This document shows positions 43,922-51,185 of a stretch of 64,000 nucleotides of DNA, piece by piece. The first letter of the stretch is position 1. Every line of letters starts with the position of its first letter. A program made the translations under genes and the position numbers. This DNA comes from Elizabethkingia bruuniana. GTDB lineage: Bacteria; Bacteroidota; Bacteroidia; Flavobacteriales; Weeksellaceae. The stretch lies in NCBI RefSeq assembly GCF_002024805.1, contig NZ_CP014337.1, positions 248,001-312,000 on the forward strand. Direction: 5' to 3'. Below the pieces are notes generated by a model that was not told the DNA's origin, searched no databases, and saw only the letters and a program-made list of their open reading frames with translations.

Positions 43922-45577
43922 TTATCTGGTTTTTATTTTAACCTCTTTTTTGCCGTTGCTAATGCTTACGTTCACTTCTTTAATAGAATCTTTGTCTATT
44001 TTAATTTTGTTGTCGTCGTCAGATTTTCCGATTTTAATATCGTCAACAGCTACTTTTTTGCCGTTTACTATAATACTGTCCGGAGCATCTTCATTGCCAG
44101 TGGTACTGATAGAGATGTTGCCATTGAAGCTGTCATCATCATCATTATCCTTTTCGTTTAGGCTAACGTCAGCACCCGGTGCAGTTACTACTTTCATTTT
44201 TTTCGGTACTACAAGTTTGTATTCTATTCTGTAGTGACGGAATCTGTTATCATAGTTATAAGAGAAGTAATTTGGCAACAATATTTTGTTATCGATAACT
44301 TCTACCGGAAGCTTCATTTGCAATGGTTTGTTATAACCGTTTGCAGATTTTTCTACAATCAGATATGGTGCTGCAACATCTTTTCTTTCAACATGTATGT
44401 ATGGATAAGTTTTTTCGAAGATTGTTTTCTTATCAGAATAGATATCGCTGATGTATGATTTGAAGTTCTCCGGAATAATAACCTTTTTGTTATCCAGTAT
44501 TATACTGTCAGACTTAGTATTGATCGAGATGTTCTCTGTTTCTTCATTGTGTCCGTTGAATCTGAAATTAGTTTTAGATGCGGAATAGCCAATAAATCCG
44601 ATAAGTACAATCCAGCACAATACAAGTGTCCCGATAAGGTATCCCATATATTTTATCTTCAGATTCGGGCTGAATAATTTCAGTGAAATCAATGTAAATA
44701 TAATAGCAGGGATGAACATGCTCAGGAATCCGAAGAAGATAATTGCACTACCTGTTACACCATCGTTAAAATAAAAGTTGATGTTTTCAGGAATATCTAT
44801 AGCCCCTTCTCCAAAAGATAACCCTCCGAATAATACTGCAATACTTCCTAAGAAAAATGATACTGCAATTGCTGAAGTAAATAATCCAAAGATTATAGAA
44901 AGAGCCTTTAGAAAAGCATTTCCTACATCGTTTGCCTGTCCTTTATTGCTTTGGTAAAACTGATTTACTTTTTCAGAAGAATCTGTTGCAAACTGTACAA
45001 CTTTGTTGCTCTGTTCCTTCAGGTTGTCAAAATTAAGAGGCTTACCTCTCATTTTTAAGAAATCACCTGCAGTTTTTGCTTTAGGAACTACTATCCATAA
45101 GATAATATAAATAAGAGCTCCGAAACCTTTTGCGAAAAGTAATAGTACAAAAGCCAAACGAATCCATACAATGTCTACTCCAAGGTAGCCGGCTAATCCT
45201 CCGGATACACCTCCGATCATTTTTGTTTCAGGATCACGGAATAGCTGTTTGTCTCTGCTGAAGCCACTTCCGCTGGCTCTGGAGCTTCCGCTCTTTTCTT
45301 TGGAAGTATACTCCTGCTCTTGCTCGTCGATCTGCTCTGGCGTACCGATAAGGGCAATTATTGCCTCTACGTCTTCATCGTTAACCACTTCGCGTTTACC
45401 AAGTCTGCTTTTGAAGATCTCTACAATACGCATTTCTATATCCTGCATTACCTCATTAGCTTCTTCCGGTTCCATAGAACGACGAAGGGCAGCAAGGTAA
45501 TCATTAAGCTTTATATAGGCATGTTCCTCAATTGTGAAAGAGAAACCTGCAAGTCCTATTGATAGTGTTTTATTCAT
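43922..45577 (-). CDS. PspC domain membrane protein with C-terminal adhesin-like/DUF part
   Basis: 551 residues. The N-terminal ~100 residues have the helical pattern seen in Bacteroidota PspC fusions (EEHAYIKLNDYLAALRRSME, DVEAIIALIGTPEQIDEQEQ). The PspC domain is at about 111-168 (LFRDPETKMIGGVSGGLAGY, then the TM helix LAFVLLLFAKGFGALIYIIL). Three further TM helices follow. A C-terminal extracytoplasmic beta-rich part ends with repeated Asp/Lys strands. PspC is linked to envelope stress. It overlaps the 3' end of the upstream padR gene by 8 bases; this padR-pspC pairing is common in Bacteroidota. Confidence 0.87.
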   Translation of the reverse strand: MNKTLSIGLAGFSFTIEEHAYIKLNDYLAALRRSMEPEEANEVMQDIEMRIVEIFKSRLGKREVVNDEDVEAIIALIGTPEQIDEQEQEYTSKEKSGSSRASGSGFSRDKQLFRDPETKMIGGVSGGLAGYLGVDIVWIRLAFVLLLFAKGFGALIYIILWIVVPKAKTAGDFLKMRGKPLNFDNLKEQSNKVVQFATDSSEKVNQFYQSNKGQANDVGNAFLKALSIIFGLFTSAIAVSFFLGSIAVLFGGLSFGEGAIDIPENINFYFNDGVTGSAIIFFGFLSMFIPAIIFTLISLKLFSPNLKIKYMGYLIGTLVLCWIVLIGFIGYSASKTNFRFNGHNEETENISINTKSDSIILDNKKVIIPENFKSYISDIYSDKKTIFEKTYPYIHVERKDVAAPYLIVEKSANGYNKPLQMKLPVEVIDNKILLPNYFSYNYDNRFRHYRIEYKLVVPKKMKVVTAPGADVSLNEKDNDDDDSFNGNISISTTGNEDAPDSIIVNGKKVAVDDIKIGKSDDDNKIKIDKDSIKEVNVSISNGKKEVKIKTR

Positions 45578-45908
45578 TGTCTTGGCTTTTTGTTATTTGG
45601 TTAACAGAATCTGTTAGTTCCGTCCAGGTGTTTTGTAATTCGTTCAGGAATAATTTTCCTTTCTCAGTTATTTCATAATATTTTCGTGGGGGGCCGCTTG
45701 TAGACTCTTCCCAACGGTAGGAGAGAAATTCTCCGTTTTTCAGGCGGGTTAGCAACGGGTAAAGTGTGCCTTCCACAACATCTAGTTTTCCTTTTTTCAG
45801 CTCATCAATAAGATCTGATACATACATTTCTTTTTTATTGATAAGACTTAAAATACAGAACTCTAAGATGCCTTTTCGCATTTGCGCTTTGGTATTCTCT
45901 GTATTCAT
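45570..45908 (-). CDS. PadR family transcriptional regulator
   Basis: 112 residues, the short PadR type. The winged HTH has RKGILEFCILSLINKKEMYV, LDVVEGTLYPLLTRLKNGEF and RWEESTSGPPRKYYEITEKG, the strongest family signature. The C-terminal dimerisation helix is short (LNELQNTWTELTDSVNQITK). It represses its own operon in known cases. Stop and the pspC start overlap by 8 bases, so the two are translated together. Confidence 0.92.
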   Translation of the reverse strand: MNTENTKAQMRKGILEFCILSLINKKEMYVSDLIDELKKGKLDVVEGTLYPLLTRLKNGEFLSYRWEESTSGPPRKYYEITEKGKLFLNELQNTWTELTDSVNQITKSQDNE

Positions 45909-45986
45909 CTGTGTAATGGTTTGATTTTAAATTAATTTTCAGAATAAACTCTCAGCTGATTTTAAGCTTATTCCGATTTTACATTA

Positions 45987-45994
45987 CAAAGATA
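45987..45994 (-). promoter_or_regulatory. -7 element of the padR-pspC operon
   Basis: Minus strand TATCTTTG (perfect TAnnTTTG) about 80 bases before the padR ATG, next to TATATA-type DNA suited to a PadR dimer. The remaining gap 45995-46250 is AT-rich with no other feature seen. Confidence 0.5.
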
Positions 45995-46250
45995 TATAAA
46001 CTAAATGGTATTATGCAATACAAAGTAGTAAAATAATTTCAATACTAAGTGTAAGTTCCTGTAAATCAGATATAAAAATTTTAACTGTATTTTTGGGGTT
46101 ATTTTAGATAAAGCAATTTTTAATGAAAAGTGATGCTAAATAATGAAGCTTGGTTAAAAATAAATGTGAAATTTGATTGACTTTACTATATGAAATTGTA
46201 GTAATAATACGTTTAAGTTTAAAATAATATTAAATTTGATAAAAAAAATT

Positions 46251-46730
46251 ATGAAAAAAATGTTTTATTTGGCTTCTTTGCTAATAGGAGGGGCAGCTTT
46301 TGCACAAATCACAACAAACGAAATTAACGGAATAAAGGTGAATATGCCTTTAACAGAACTAAATGCTAAATTCAAGCAGGATATTAAACCAAAAGTAGTA
46401 GAAAACTTTACAGATGAACCAGAAAACTTTACCCCGGTAACTATTAATGGAACAAAGTACAATCTCATCTTTGTGAAGGACTTCTACAGTCCGGAGAAGA
46501 TTTTAGTTTATTCTGTTGCAACAACTGATCCTAAGAGTAAAGGTAAAAATCCGATTGGAATCGGGAGTACACTGGCAGAACTAAAGAAAGCCTATGCTAA
46601 AGAATCAACAGATACTACTGGCAATACTTTTACAGTATACCAGAAAGACAAAGGTGAAAGAATCCTTATTTTCAAACTGAAAAACAATAAAGTTACCCGA
46701 ATCTTTGCTTCTGTATTTGCAGCGGGTTAA
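46251..46730 (+). CDS. Exported protein of unknown function
   Basis: 159 residues from ATG 46251 (the frame before it uses TTG). Signal peptide MFYLASLLIGGAAFAQ. The mature part shows two related blocks: NEINGIKVNMPLTELNAKFK and, later, NPIGIGSTLAELKKAYAKES. These resemble the two strand-helix repeats of BamE/OmlA-like or DUF-type periplasmic proteins with a 'G-x-x-xxELK' pattern. No named family. A small CCTGT/ACAGG hairpin follows at 46744-46759. Confidence 0.65.
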   Translation: MKKMFYLASLLIGGAAFAQITTNEINGIKVNMPLTELNAKFKQDIKPKVVENFTDEPENFTPVTINGTKYNLIFVKDFYSPEKILVYSVATTDPKSKGKNPIGIGSTLAELKKAYAKESTDTTGNTFTVYQKDKGERILIFKLKNNKVTRIFASVFAAG

Positions 46731-46768
46731 CACTACAAATATTCCTGTAATTTAACAGGTAATCATCT

Positions 46769-46797
46769 AAAGGTACTAAATAAGTTTAGTACCTTTG
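46769..46797 (+). promoter_or_regulatory. 12-bp perfect palindrome overlapping the -7 element of the HD/Crp operon
   Basis: AAAGGTACTAAA (46769-46780), TAAG, TTTAGTACCTTT (46785-46796): an exact inverted repeat. Its right arm contains all but the last base of the -7 element TACCTTTG (46790-46797). The start codon ATG 46802 is only four bases further. It could be a repressor operator, or the upstream gene's terminator stem. Confidence 0.65.
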
Positions 46798-46801
46798 ATA
46801 G

Positions 46802-47392
46802 ATGAAATTAGAGAAAGAAATCCAGTTTATACTGGCTGTAGATGCACTGAAAAATGTGCAGCGCAGAAACTACAATGCAGATGATTCCCGCAGAGAAAAT
46901 ACAGCAGAACACAGCTGGCAAATCGTAATACTGGCACAGATCCTTTATCCATATGCTAAAAATAAAGAGCAGGTTGATTTACTTAGAGTCATCCGTATGC
47001 TTTCTATTCACGATCTTGTAGAGATAAATGCCGGAGATACTTTTCTTTTTGATGAAGAAATGATGAAAGGTAAGTTTGAACGTGAGAAAATTGCGGCAAA
47101 ACAGATTTTCGGAATTTTAGATGAACCTTTGCAATCTGAGTTTTACGATCTGTGGATAGAATTTGAAGGCGAAGAAACTCCTGATGCCATATTTGCTTGT
47201 GCTATAGACAGAATTATGCCTTTTATTCTTAATTCTAATACCAGCGGGAAAAGTTGGACAGAAGCCGGAATTACAGAAATTCAGGTGCGCAATATGCTGG
47301 AAAATGTAATTAAGCGTGCTTCAGATGAAATGGGAGAAGCTTTCGACATCCTGTTACAGAAAAGTATTGATGAGGGAATGTTGGTAAGCTAA
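46802..47392 (+). CDS. HD-domain phosphohydrolase (YfbR/HDDC2-like)
   Basis: 196 residues with the HD motifs of the 5'-nucleotidase YfbR group. RRENTAEHSWQIVILAQIL carries the first His. RMLSIHDLVEINAGDTFLFD carries the HD pair and E72/E-type residues. DAIFACAIDRIMPFI carries the last Asp. Likely removes phosphate from deoxynucleoside monophosphates; the exact substrate is unverified. The promoter's -7 element ends four bases before the ATG, so the mRNA may lack a leader. The next gene, a Crp/Fnr regulator, begins 17 bases after the stop. Confidence 0.88.
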   Translation: MKLEKEIQFILAVDALKNVQRRNYNADDSRRENTAEHSWQIVILAQILYPYAKNKEQVDLLRVIRMLSIHDLVEINAGDTFLFDEEMMKGKFEREKIAAKQIFGILDEPLQSEFYDLWIEFEGEETPDAIFACAIDRIMPFILNSNTSGKSWTEAGITEIQVRNMLENVIKRASDEMGEAFDILLQKSIDEGMLVS

Positions 47393-47409
47393 TCTTTAAT
47401 TTAGCGGAC

Positions 47410-47982
47410 ATGCAGGACTTTATAGAACAGATTAATCTTTACTACCCTTTGTCAGCAGAAGCAACTGATGCTCTTTTGGAAATATGTAAAGAGGATTATT
47501 TTAAAAAGAATGAATTGCTGCAAAAGTCTGGTGAAACAGCCAGATATTATTATTTTATAAAATCCGGTCTGGTAGGTTATTATATGATAGATGAAGACGG
47601 AGAGCAGGTTTACAAGTTGTTTTTTGCAGAAAAAAGCTTTCCTGCAGCCACAGTTTCTATTATTAAAAATGAGCCCGGAGATTTTAGTATTGTAGCACTT
47701 GAAGATTGTACCGTTATAAAATATCCGGCGAAAGAATACCGGGATTTGCTTACTAGACATCATGATCTGGCAATGTTTCATATCCGCTATCTGGAGAAAA
47801 ATTGGGTTGTAAATAAAGAACCGCTGGAGATTTCCTTAAAGCATGAAACAGCAAAGCAGCGTTATTTGAAACTATTGAAAGAACCAGATTTGTACAACAG
47901 GCTGAAACAGCATCATATTGCATCTTATTTGGGAGTGACACCAACCCAGCTAAGTCGCATAAGAAAAGAAATAAAAGATTAA
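47410..47982 (+). CDS. Crp/Fnr family transcriptional regulator
   Basis: 190 residues. The cyclic-nucleotide-binding-like beta-barrel (about 25-115) reads ARYYYFIKSGLVGYYMIDED, FFAEKSFPAATVSII. The C-terminal HTH (about 140-188) has KQRYLKLLKEPDLYNRLKQH and ASYLGVTPTQLSRIRKEIK. No cysteine cluster for iron-sulfur, so it is unlike Fnr. It belongs to a Bacteroidota Crp subgroup with unknown effectors. It is probably co-transcribed with the HD gene under the palindromic promoter, and a strong terminator overlaps its stop. Confidence 0.9.
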   Translation: MQDFIEQINLYYPLSAEATDALLEICKEDYFKKNELLQKSGETARYYYFIKSGLVGYYMIDEDGEQVYKLFFAEKSFPAATVSIIKNEPGDFSIVALEDCTVIKYPAKEYRDLLTRHHDLAMFHIRYLEKNWVVNKEPLEISLKHETAKQRYLKLLKEPDLYNRLKQHHIASYLGVTPTQLSRIRKEIKD

Positions 47983-48017
47983 AAGCATTTACATATGTAG
48001 ATGCTTTTCGCTTTTTT
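47981..48017 (+). terminator. Terminator after the Crp/Fnr gene
   Basis: Inverted repeat AAAAGCAT...ATGCTTTT with a nearly self-complementary centre (TACATATGTA), followed by CGC and six T. The first arm overlaps the stop codon. Confidence 0.75.
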
Positions 48018-48055
48018 ACATCTCAATTTTGTCTCATCAATTAATAATAAAAATT

Positions 48056-48868
48056 ATGAAGACATTATTTAATCTCACCCTTTTATTGGTATTCTCACAT
48101 CCACTTTTTGCACAAAAAGTTATTCGTGAAAAGATCTTTAGTGCAAAGATGAAGAAAGAGATCAGTACGATTATTGTAACTCCGGATATTAAACCTCACC
48201 AACAATACAAAACGGTGTATATTCTGCATGGTTATAGCGGGAATCCGGAAAGAACTTTGACGCAGGATATTCCGGATTTACAGGCTAAGGCAAAAGCCTT
48301 TAATACCATCTATATTTTGCCTGATGGTAATTACAATAGCTGGTATGTGGATAGTCCGGTGGATCAGAAATCACAATACAAAACTTTTATAGGTTCAGAA
48401 TTGGTACAGTATATCGATGGACACTATCCTACAAAAGCTGAAAAAACATCCAGAGGAATTCTAGGATGGAGTATGGGTGGCTTTGGATCTCTGTATATCG
48501 GAACTTCTTTTCCGGAAACATTCGGGATTGTAGGCAGTTCTTGTGGAGCTTTGGATTTCCGGACGTTCAATGAAGGTTACAACAATTATCAGGTGGATAA
48601 AGTTTTGGGTCCGCTATCTTCTTTAGGTTCAGAATATATTTTGTCGGATAATACTGATAAAATGCTGAACACAGGACAATATTATATTCTGGACTGTGGA
48701 ATAAATGATTTTTTTATCAGTAAAAATCAAAGTTTTCATCAAGAATTGCTCGGCAAAAAAATTGAACATCTTTACATAGAATCCTTAGGAGAGCACAACA
48801 CTGAATACTGGAGTCGTGCTTTATCTAACCAATTATCATTGTTTGAAAACTATTTTAGTCATCAGTAA
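48056..48868 (+). CDS. Secreted alpha/beta-hydrolase, esterase D / feruloyl esterase-like
   Basis: 270 residues from ATG 48056. Signal peptide LFNLTLLLVFSHPLFAQ. Alpha/beta-hydrolase (putative esterase family PF00756 type): YKTVYILHGYSGNPERTLTQ, nucleophile Ser in GILGWSMGGFGSLYIG, acid region LDCGINDFFI and final His in ESLGEHNTEYWS. Family members cleave acyl, feruloyl or acetyl esters. The exact substrate is unknown. It stands alone and has terminators on both sides. Confidence 0.85.
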   Translation: MKTLFNLTLLLVFSHPLFAQKVIREKIFSAKMKKEISTIIVTPDIKPHQQYKTVYILHGYSGNPERTLTQDIPDLQAKAKAFNTIYILPDGNYNSWYVDSPVDQKSQYKTFIGSELVQYIDGHYPTKAEKTSRGILGWSMGGFGSLYIGTSFPETFGIVGSSCGALDFRTFNEGYNNYQVDKVLGPLSSLGSEYILSDNTDKMLNTGQYYILDCGINDFFISKNQSFHQELLGKKIEHLYIESLGEHNTEYWSRALSNQLSLFENYFSHQ

Positions 48869-48877
48869 AAAACAAAG

Positions 48878-48914
48878 ACTGTCAGGATTACACATCAATG
48901 ATTCTGACAGTTTT
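48878..48914. terminator. Bidirectional terminator between the esterase and a convergent gene
   Basis: ACTGTCAGGAT / ATTCTGACAGT stem (one G-T) with a 13-base loop, then six T on the plus strand. Confidence 0.7.
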
Positions 48915-50027
48915 TTAGTTAGCCTGTTGATTGACTTTTATTTTATACCAGAAATCGATAATCCATGCAAAGAGAGAGTAGAAAATTAAGATACATGGAA
49001 AAATAACGAATACAGCAAGGAGAACATAACCTTGCTTCATGCCTTGTTCGTCGACTACCCATTGGATAAAGTCGAAAGAGAATATGAAAACAAGGGATGT
49101 AAGGATAGCAATAATTAAAGAACCTAAAAGCACAGTATAATTAAACTTTTTGGGTTGTTTTCTTCTGCGGTTGAGTATCCATTTAATATGAAAATAGACC
49201 ATAATCAGGAACCCAATTGTCATAATACCAATAGGCTGTAGAAAAAGTAAGATCTTGCCAAACACAGAAACCTTCTTCGAAAATGTAATTTCCAGCTGCT
49301 CCTGTGTTATATCATTAATCTGTATTTTGTAATTTCCGTTTTGTCCTTCCTGGAGCTTGCTAATATTGGTGTCATTTACTTCCAGGCCAGAAGGAATGTG
49401 TAAATTAATTTCTATTGGCCCAAAGGATTTCCAGTAATTGGAAGGGTATAGGGCATAGGAGATTTTGAATTCTCTTAATAGCCCATATATATTGTATTCC
49501 GGAATGCCTTCGTATTCTACAACAATATTGTTTTCCCCTTTTTGAAGGTCGGTCTCAAAATAGATAAGTTCATTCAGATTAACATGTTTTGGAGAATTCT
49601 TCTCAAAACTAATATCATATGAATCTTCACTATTCTGATTTTTGTGAATAAATGAAAACTGAGAAATGTTCTGGTTAGTGATTTTCGGAGTATTTATCTT
49701 TTTACTGTTGACAGATACCGTGCTTTCGGAAGCCATGTTTTGCGCAATAAAGAGTAAAGGAAGTTTGGCTTCTTTTTCGGAATATATCTGGTAAGATACC
49801 TTGTACTTTACTCTGTAAAATTCAAAATAGTCATCAGATTTATCTGAAGAGACTACAGTTAAATCCATTTTTTCACTCAGTACTTTACAATCTTTACTTC
49901 CGAATATAGGCGAGCTTGTAGTTCCGTCGGAATAAGGTTTTGCCATATTTCCGTAAATACGGACACAGGTGATCAGTATGAAAAGTAACAGAAAGTATTT
50001 TGTAAGTATTGTGGAATGGTGTTTCAT
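48915..50027 (-). CDS. Membrane protein with large periplasmic beta-domain, unknown function
   Basis: 370 residues. An N-terminal hydrophobic helix (YFLLLFILITCVRIYG) precedes about 225 periplasmic residues with beta-sandwich patterns (EGIPEYNIYGLLREFKISYA, YPSNYWKSFGPIEINLHIPS). Three to four TM helices follow, ending with ILIFYSLFAWIIDFWYKI. The shape (periplasmic domain plus C-terminal helices) resembles DUF2207-type or similar proteins, but I cannot name the family. It lies 131 bases downstream of the Cys-rich peptide gene on the same strand, beyond a terminator. Confidence 0.7.
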   Translation of the reverse strand: MKHHSTILTKYFLLLFILITCVRIYGNMAKPYSDGTTSSPIFGSKDCKVLSEKMDLTVVSSDKSDDYFEFYRVKYKVSYQIYSEKEAKLPLLFIAQNMASESTVSVNSKKINTPKITNQNISQFSFIHKNQNSEDSYDISFEKNSPKHVNLNELIYFETDLQKGENNIVVEYEGIPEYNIYGLLREFKISYALYPSNYWKSFGPIEINLHIPSGLEVNDTNISKLQEGQNGNYKIQINDITQEQLEITFSKKVSVFGKILLFLQPIGIMTIGFLIMVYFHIKWILNRRRKQPKKFNYTVLLGSLIIAILTSLVFIFSFDFIQWVVDEQGMKQGYVLLAVFVIFPCILIFYSLFAWIIDFWYKIKVNQQAN

Positions 50028-50102
50028 AAATTATTTTCAAGGCTGAAAATTAGGCAGAATTTTTATATTTTTTGAAAAGTTACTGAACAAAGAAAAATTA
50101 AC

Positions 50103-50129
50103 AAATAAAAAAGCCCGTAAAAGGGCTTT
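50103..50129 (-). terminator. Terminator of the Cys-rich peptide gene
   Basis: Minus strand AAAGCCC / GGGCTTT stem (50129-50110) with a 6-base loop and a T-run, 29 bases after the stop. Confidence 0.8.
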
Positions 50130-50157
50130 CTGTTTTTTAATATTACTGTTATTACTT

Positions 50158-50334
50158 CTACTGTGGGCAGATTACCGCAGGGCATTTGTATCCCGGGCAA
50201 AGAGGCTTAGGTATTTCCGGGCAGCATTCATAGGTACACCAGTTACCAGCACTACCGTTAATACTTTTCATTTGTTCTCTGGACAATGCTTTTTGGTTTT
50301 TAAGCTTTAAAGCGTTTGCTTTTAATGTTTTCAT
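50158..50334 (-). CDS. Cys-rich bacteriocin-like leader peptide precursor
   Basis: Read directly on the minus strand: ATG at 50332-50334, stop TAG at 50158-50160, 58 residues. The N-terminal part KTLKANALKLKNQKALSREQ is followed by MKSINGSAG, the layout of double-glycine-type leader peptides (here N-G-S rather than G-G). The C-terminal core of about 28 residues has six cysteines (C33, C37, C38, C46, C51, C56) and many prolines (CCPEIPKPLCPGYKCPAVIC). Small Cys/Pro-rich 'bacteriocin-like' peptides with such leaders are known from Chryseobacterium and relatives. Function unproven. No processing peptidase or transporter is adjacent. It has its own terminator and AT-rich upstream DNA. Confidence 0.75.
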   Translation of the reverse strand: MKTLKANALKLKNQKALSREQMKSINGSAGNWCTYECCPEIPKPLCPGYKCPAVICPQ

Positions 50335-50443
50335 TTTTCAGTGATTTTGGTTAAAAAAAATATTATAAAAGTTTAGTACATGATTGTACAATAGCAAGTT
50401 AAATATTTTTTTTCAAATGAGAATACAACTCAAATATGCCCGA

Positions 50444-51079
50444 TTATAGTGTTGTGTCCGGCTTTTTAGGTCCATATATTGCCTCCGGATTATTACGCAG
50501 GAAATAAGCAAATATGCAATGGAATAATAACAATATAGCAAAAAGAAGGGAGCATATATAAAATGCGCCTCCAAAACCTAGCGTAATAGATAAATCGCTT
50601 CCAAAGCCAACTTTATAATCTCCCAATCCATTCATTTGAGATTGGAATGTCCAATAAAAGACGGATAAACATAGTAATGCTATTGCGGAAAGCACAATAT
50701 GATAAATATATTTTTGCCTTATACTTCGAATAGCATGCAGAATGATCCCTAATATTGCAGACACTAATGGAATAATAATAAATGGGTTTGGCGGAATATT
50801 GCCTTTGGAATTATCCGATTTATCCATTGGGGTGTATCCATTTTCATCAGAAGAGTTATTATTTCCGAAAGAACCGAAAGGAGAATCTTTCTTCAGTGTT
50901 TCTTTCATTTGATTGTTCATTTTTTCTTTAGAAATACCTGTTACCAAATCGGTCCCTTTAACAGATATTAGTGTTGTGCTGCCACACTTTACAAGAAAAA
51001 ACGGAAAGAAGAAACATATAATAATTACACTATAGCTGGGAATCGGTAATAAATCTGAAATGACTTTTAATGGTTTCAT
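50444..51079 (-). CDS. Membrane protein, unknown function
   Basis: 211 residues with about four TM helices: one near the N-terminus (YSVIIICFFFPFFLVKCGST), then after a hydrophilic loop with Asn/Ser/Asp (SFGNNNSSDENGYTPMDKSD) three more (PFIIIPLVSAILGIILHAI, HIVLSAIALLCLSVFYWTF, GFGGAFYICSLLFAILLLFH). A basic tail KKPDTTL ends it. The first helix is followed by an extracytoplasmic loop that includes VKGTDLVTG. No family recognised. 109 bases separate it from the Cys-rich peptide gene. Confidence 0.7.
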   Translation of the reverse strand: MKPLKVISDLLPIPSYSVIIICFFFPFFLVKCGSTTLISVKGTDLVTGISKEKMNNQMKETLKKDSPFGSFGNNNSSDENGYTPMDKSDNSKGNIPPNPFIIIPLVSAILGIILHAIRSIRQKYIYHIVLSAIALLCLSVFYWTFQSQMNGLGDYKVGFGSDLSITLGFGGAFYICSLLFAILLLFHCIFAYFLRNNPEAIYGPKKPDTTL

Positions 51080-51118
51080 AATTGGTATTTTGGTAAAAAT
51101 AGGGATTTAGATCAAATA

Positions 51119-51150
51119 ATAAAAAATCCCTTAACAGAGCTGCTAAGGGG
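51119..51150 (-). terminator. Terminator of the mutS2 gene
   Basis: Minus strand CCCCTTA...TAAGGG stem with a 10-base centre followed by seven T (51126-51120), 36 bases after the stop. Confidence 0.75.
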
Positions 51151-51185
51151 TTGATATAAGTTATATGTGATTTCGGAAATCCGAA

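Noticed and set aside
46744-46759. CCTGT/ACAGG hairpin as terminator of 46251-46730
   Set aside because: Only a 5-bp stem without a T-run; the larger palindrome next to it is the better candidate and is reported.
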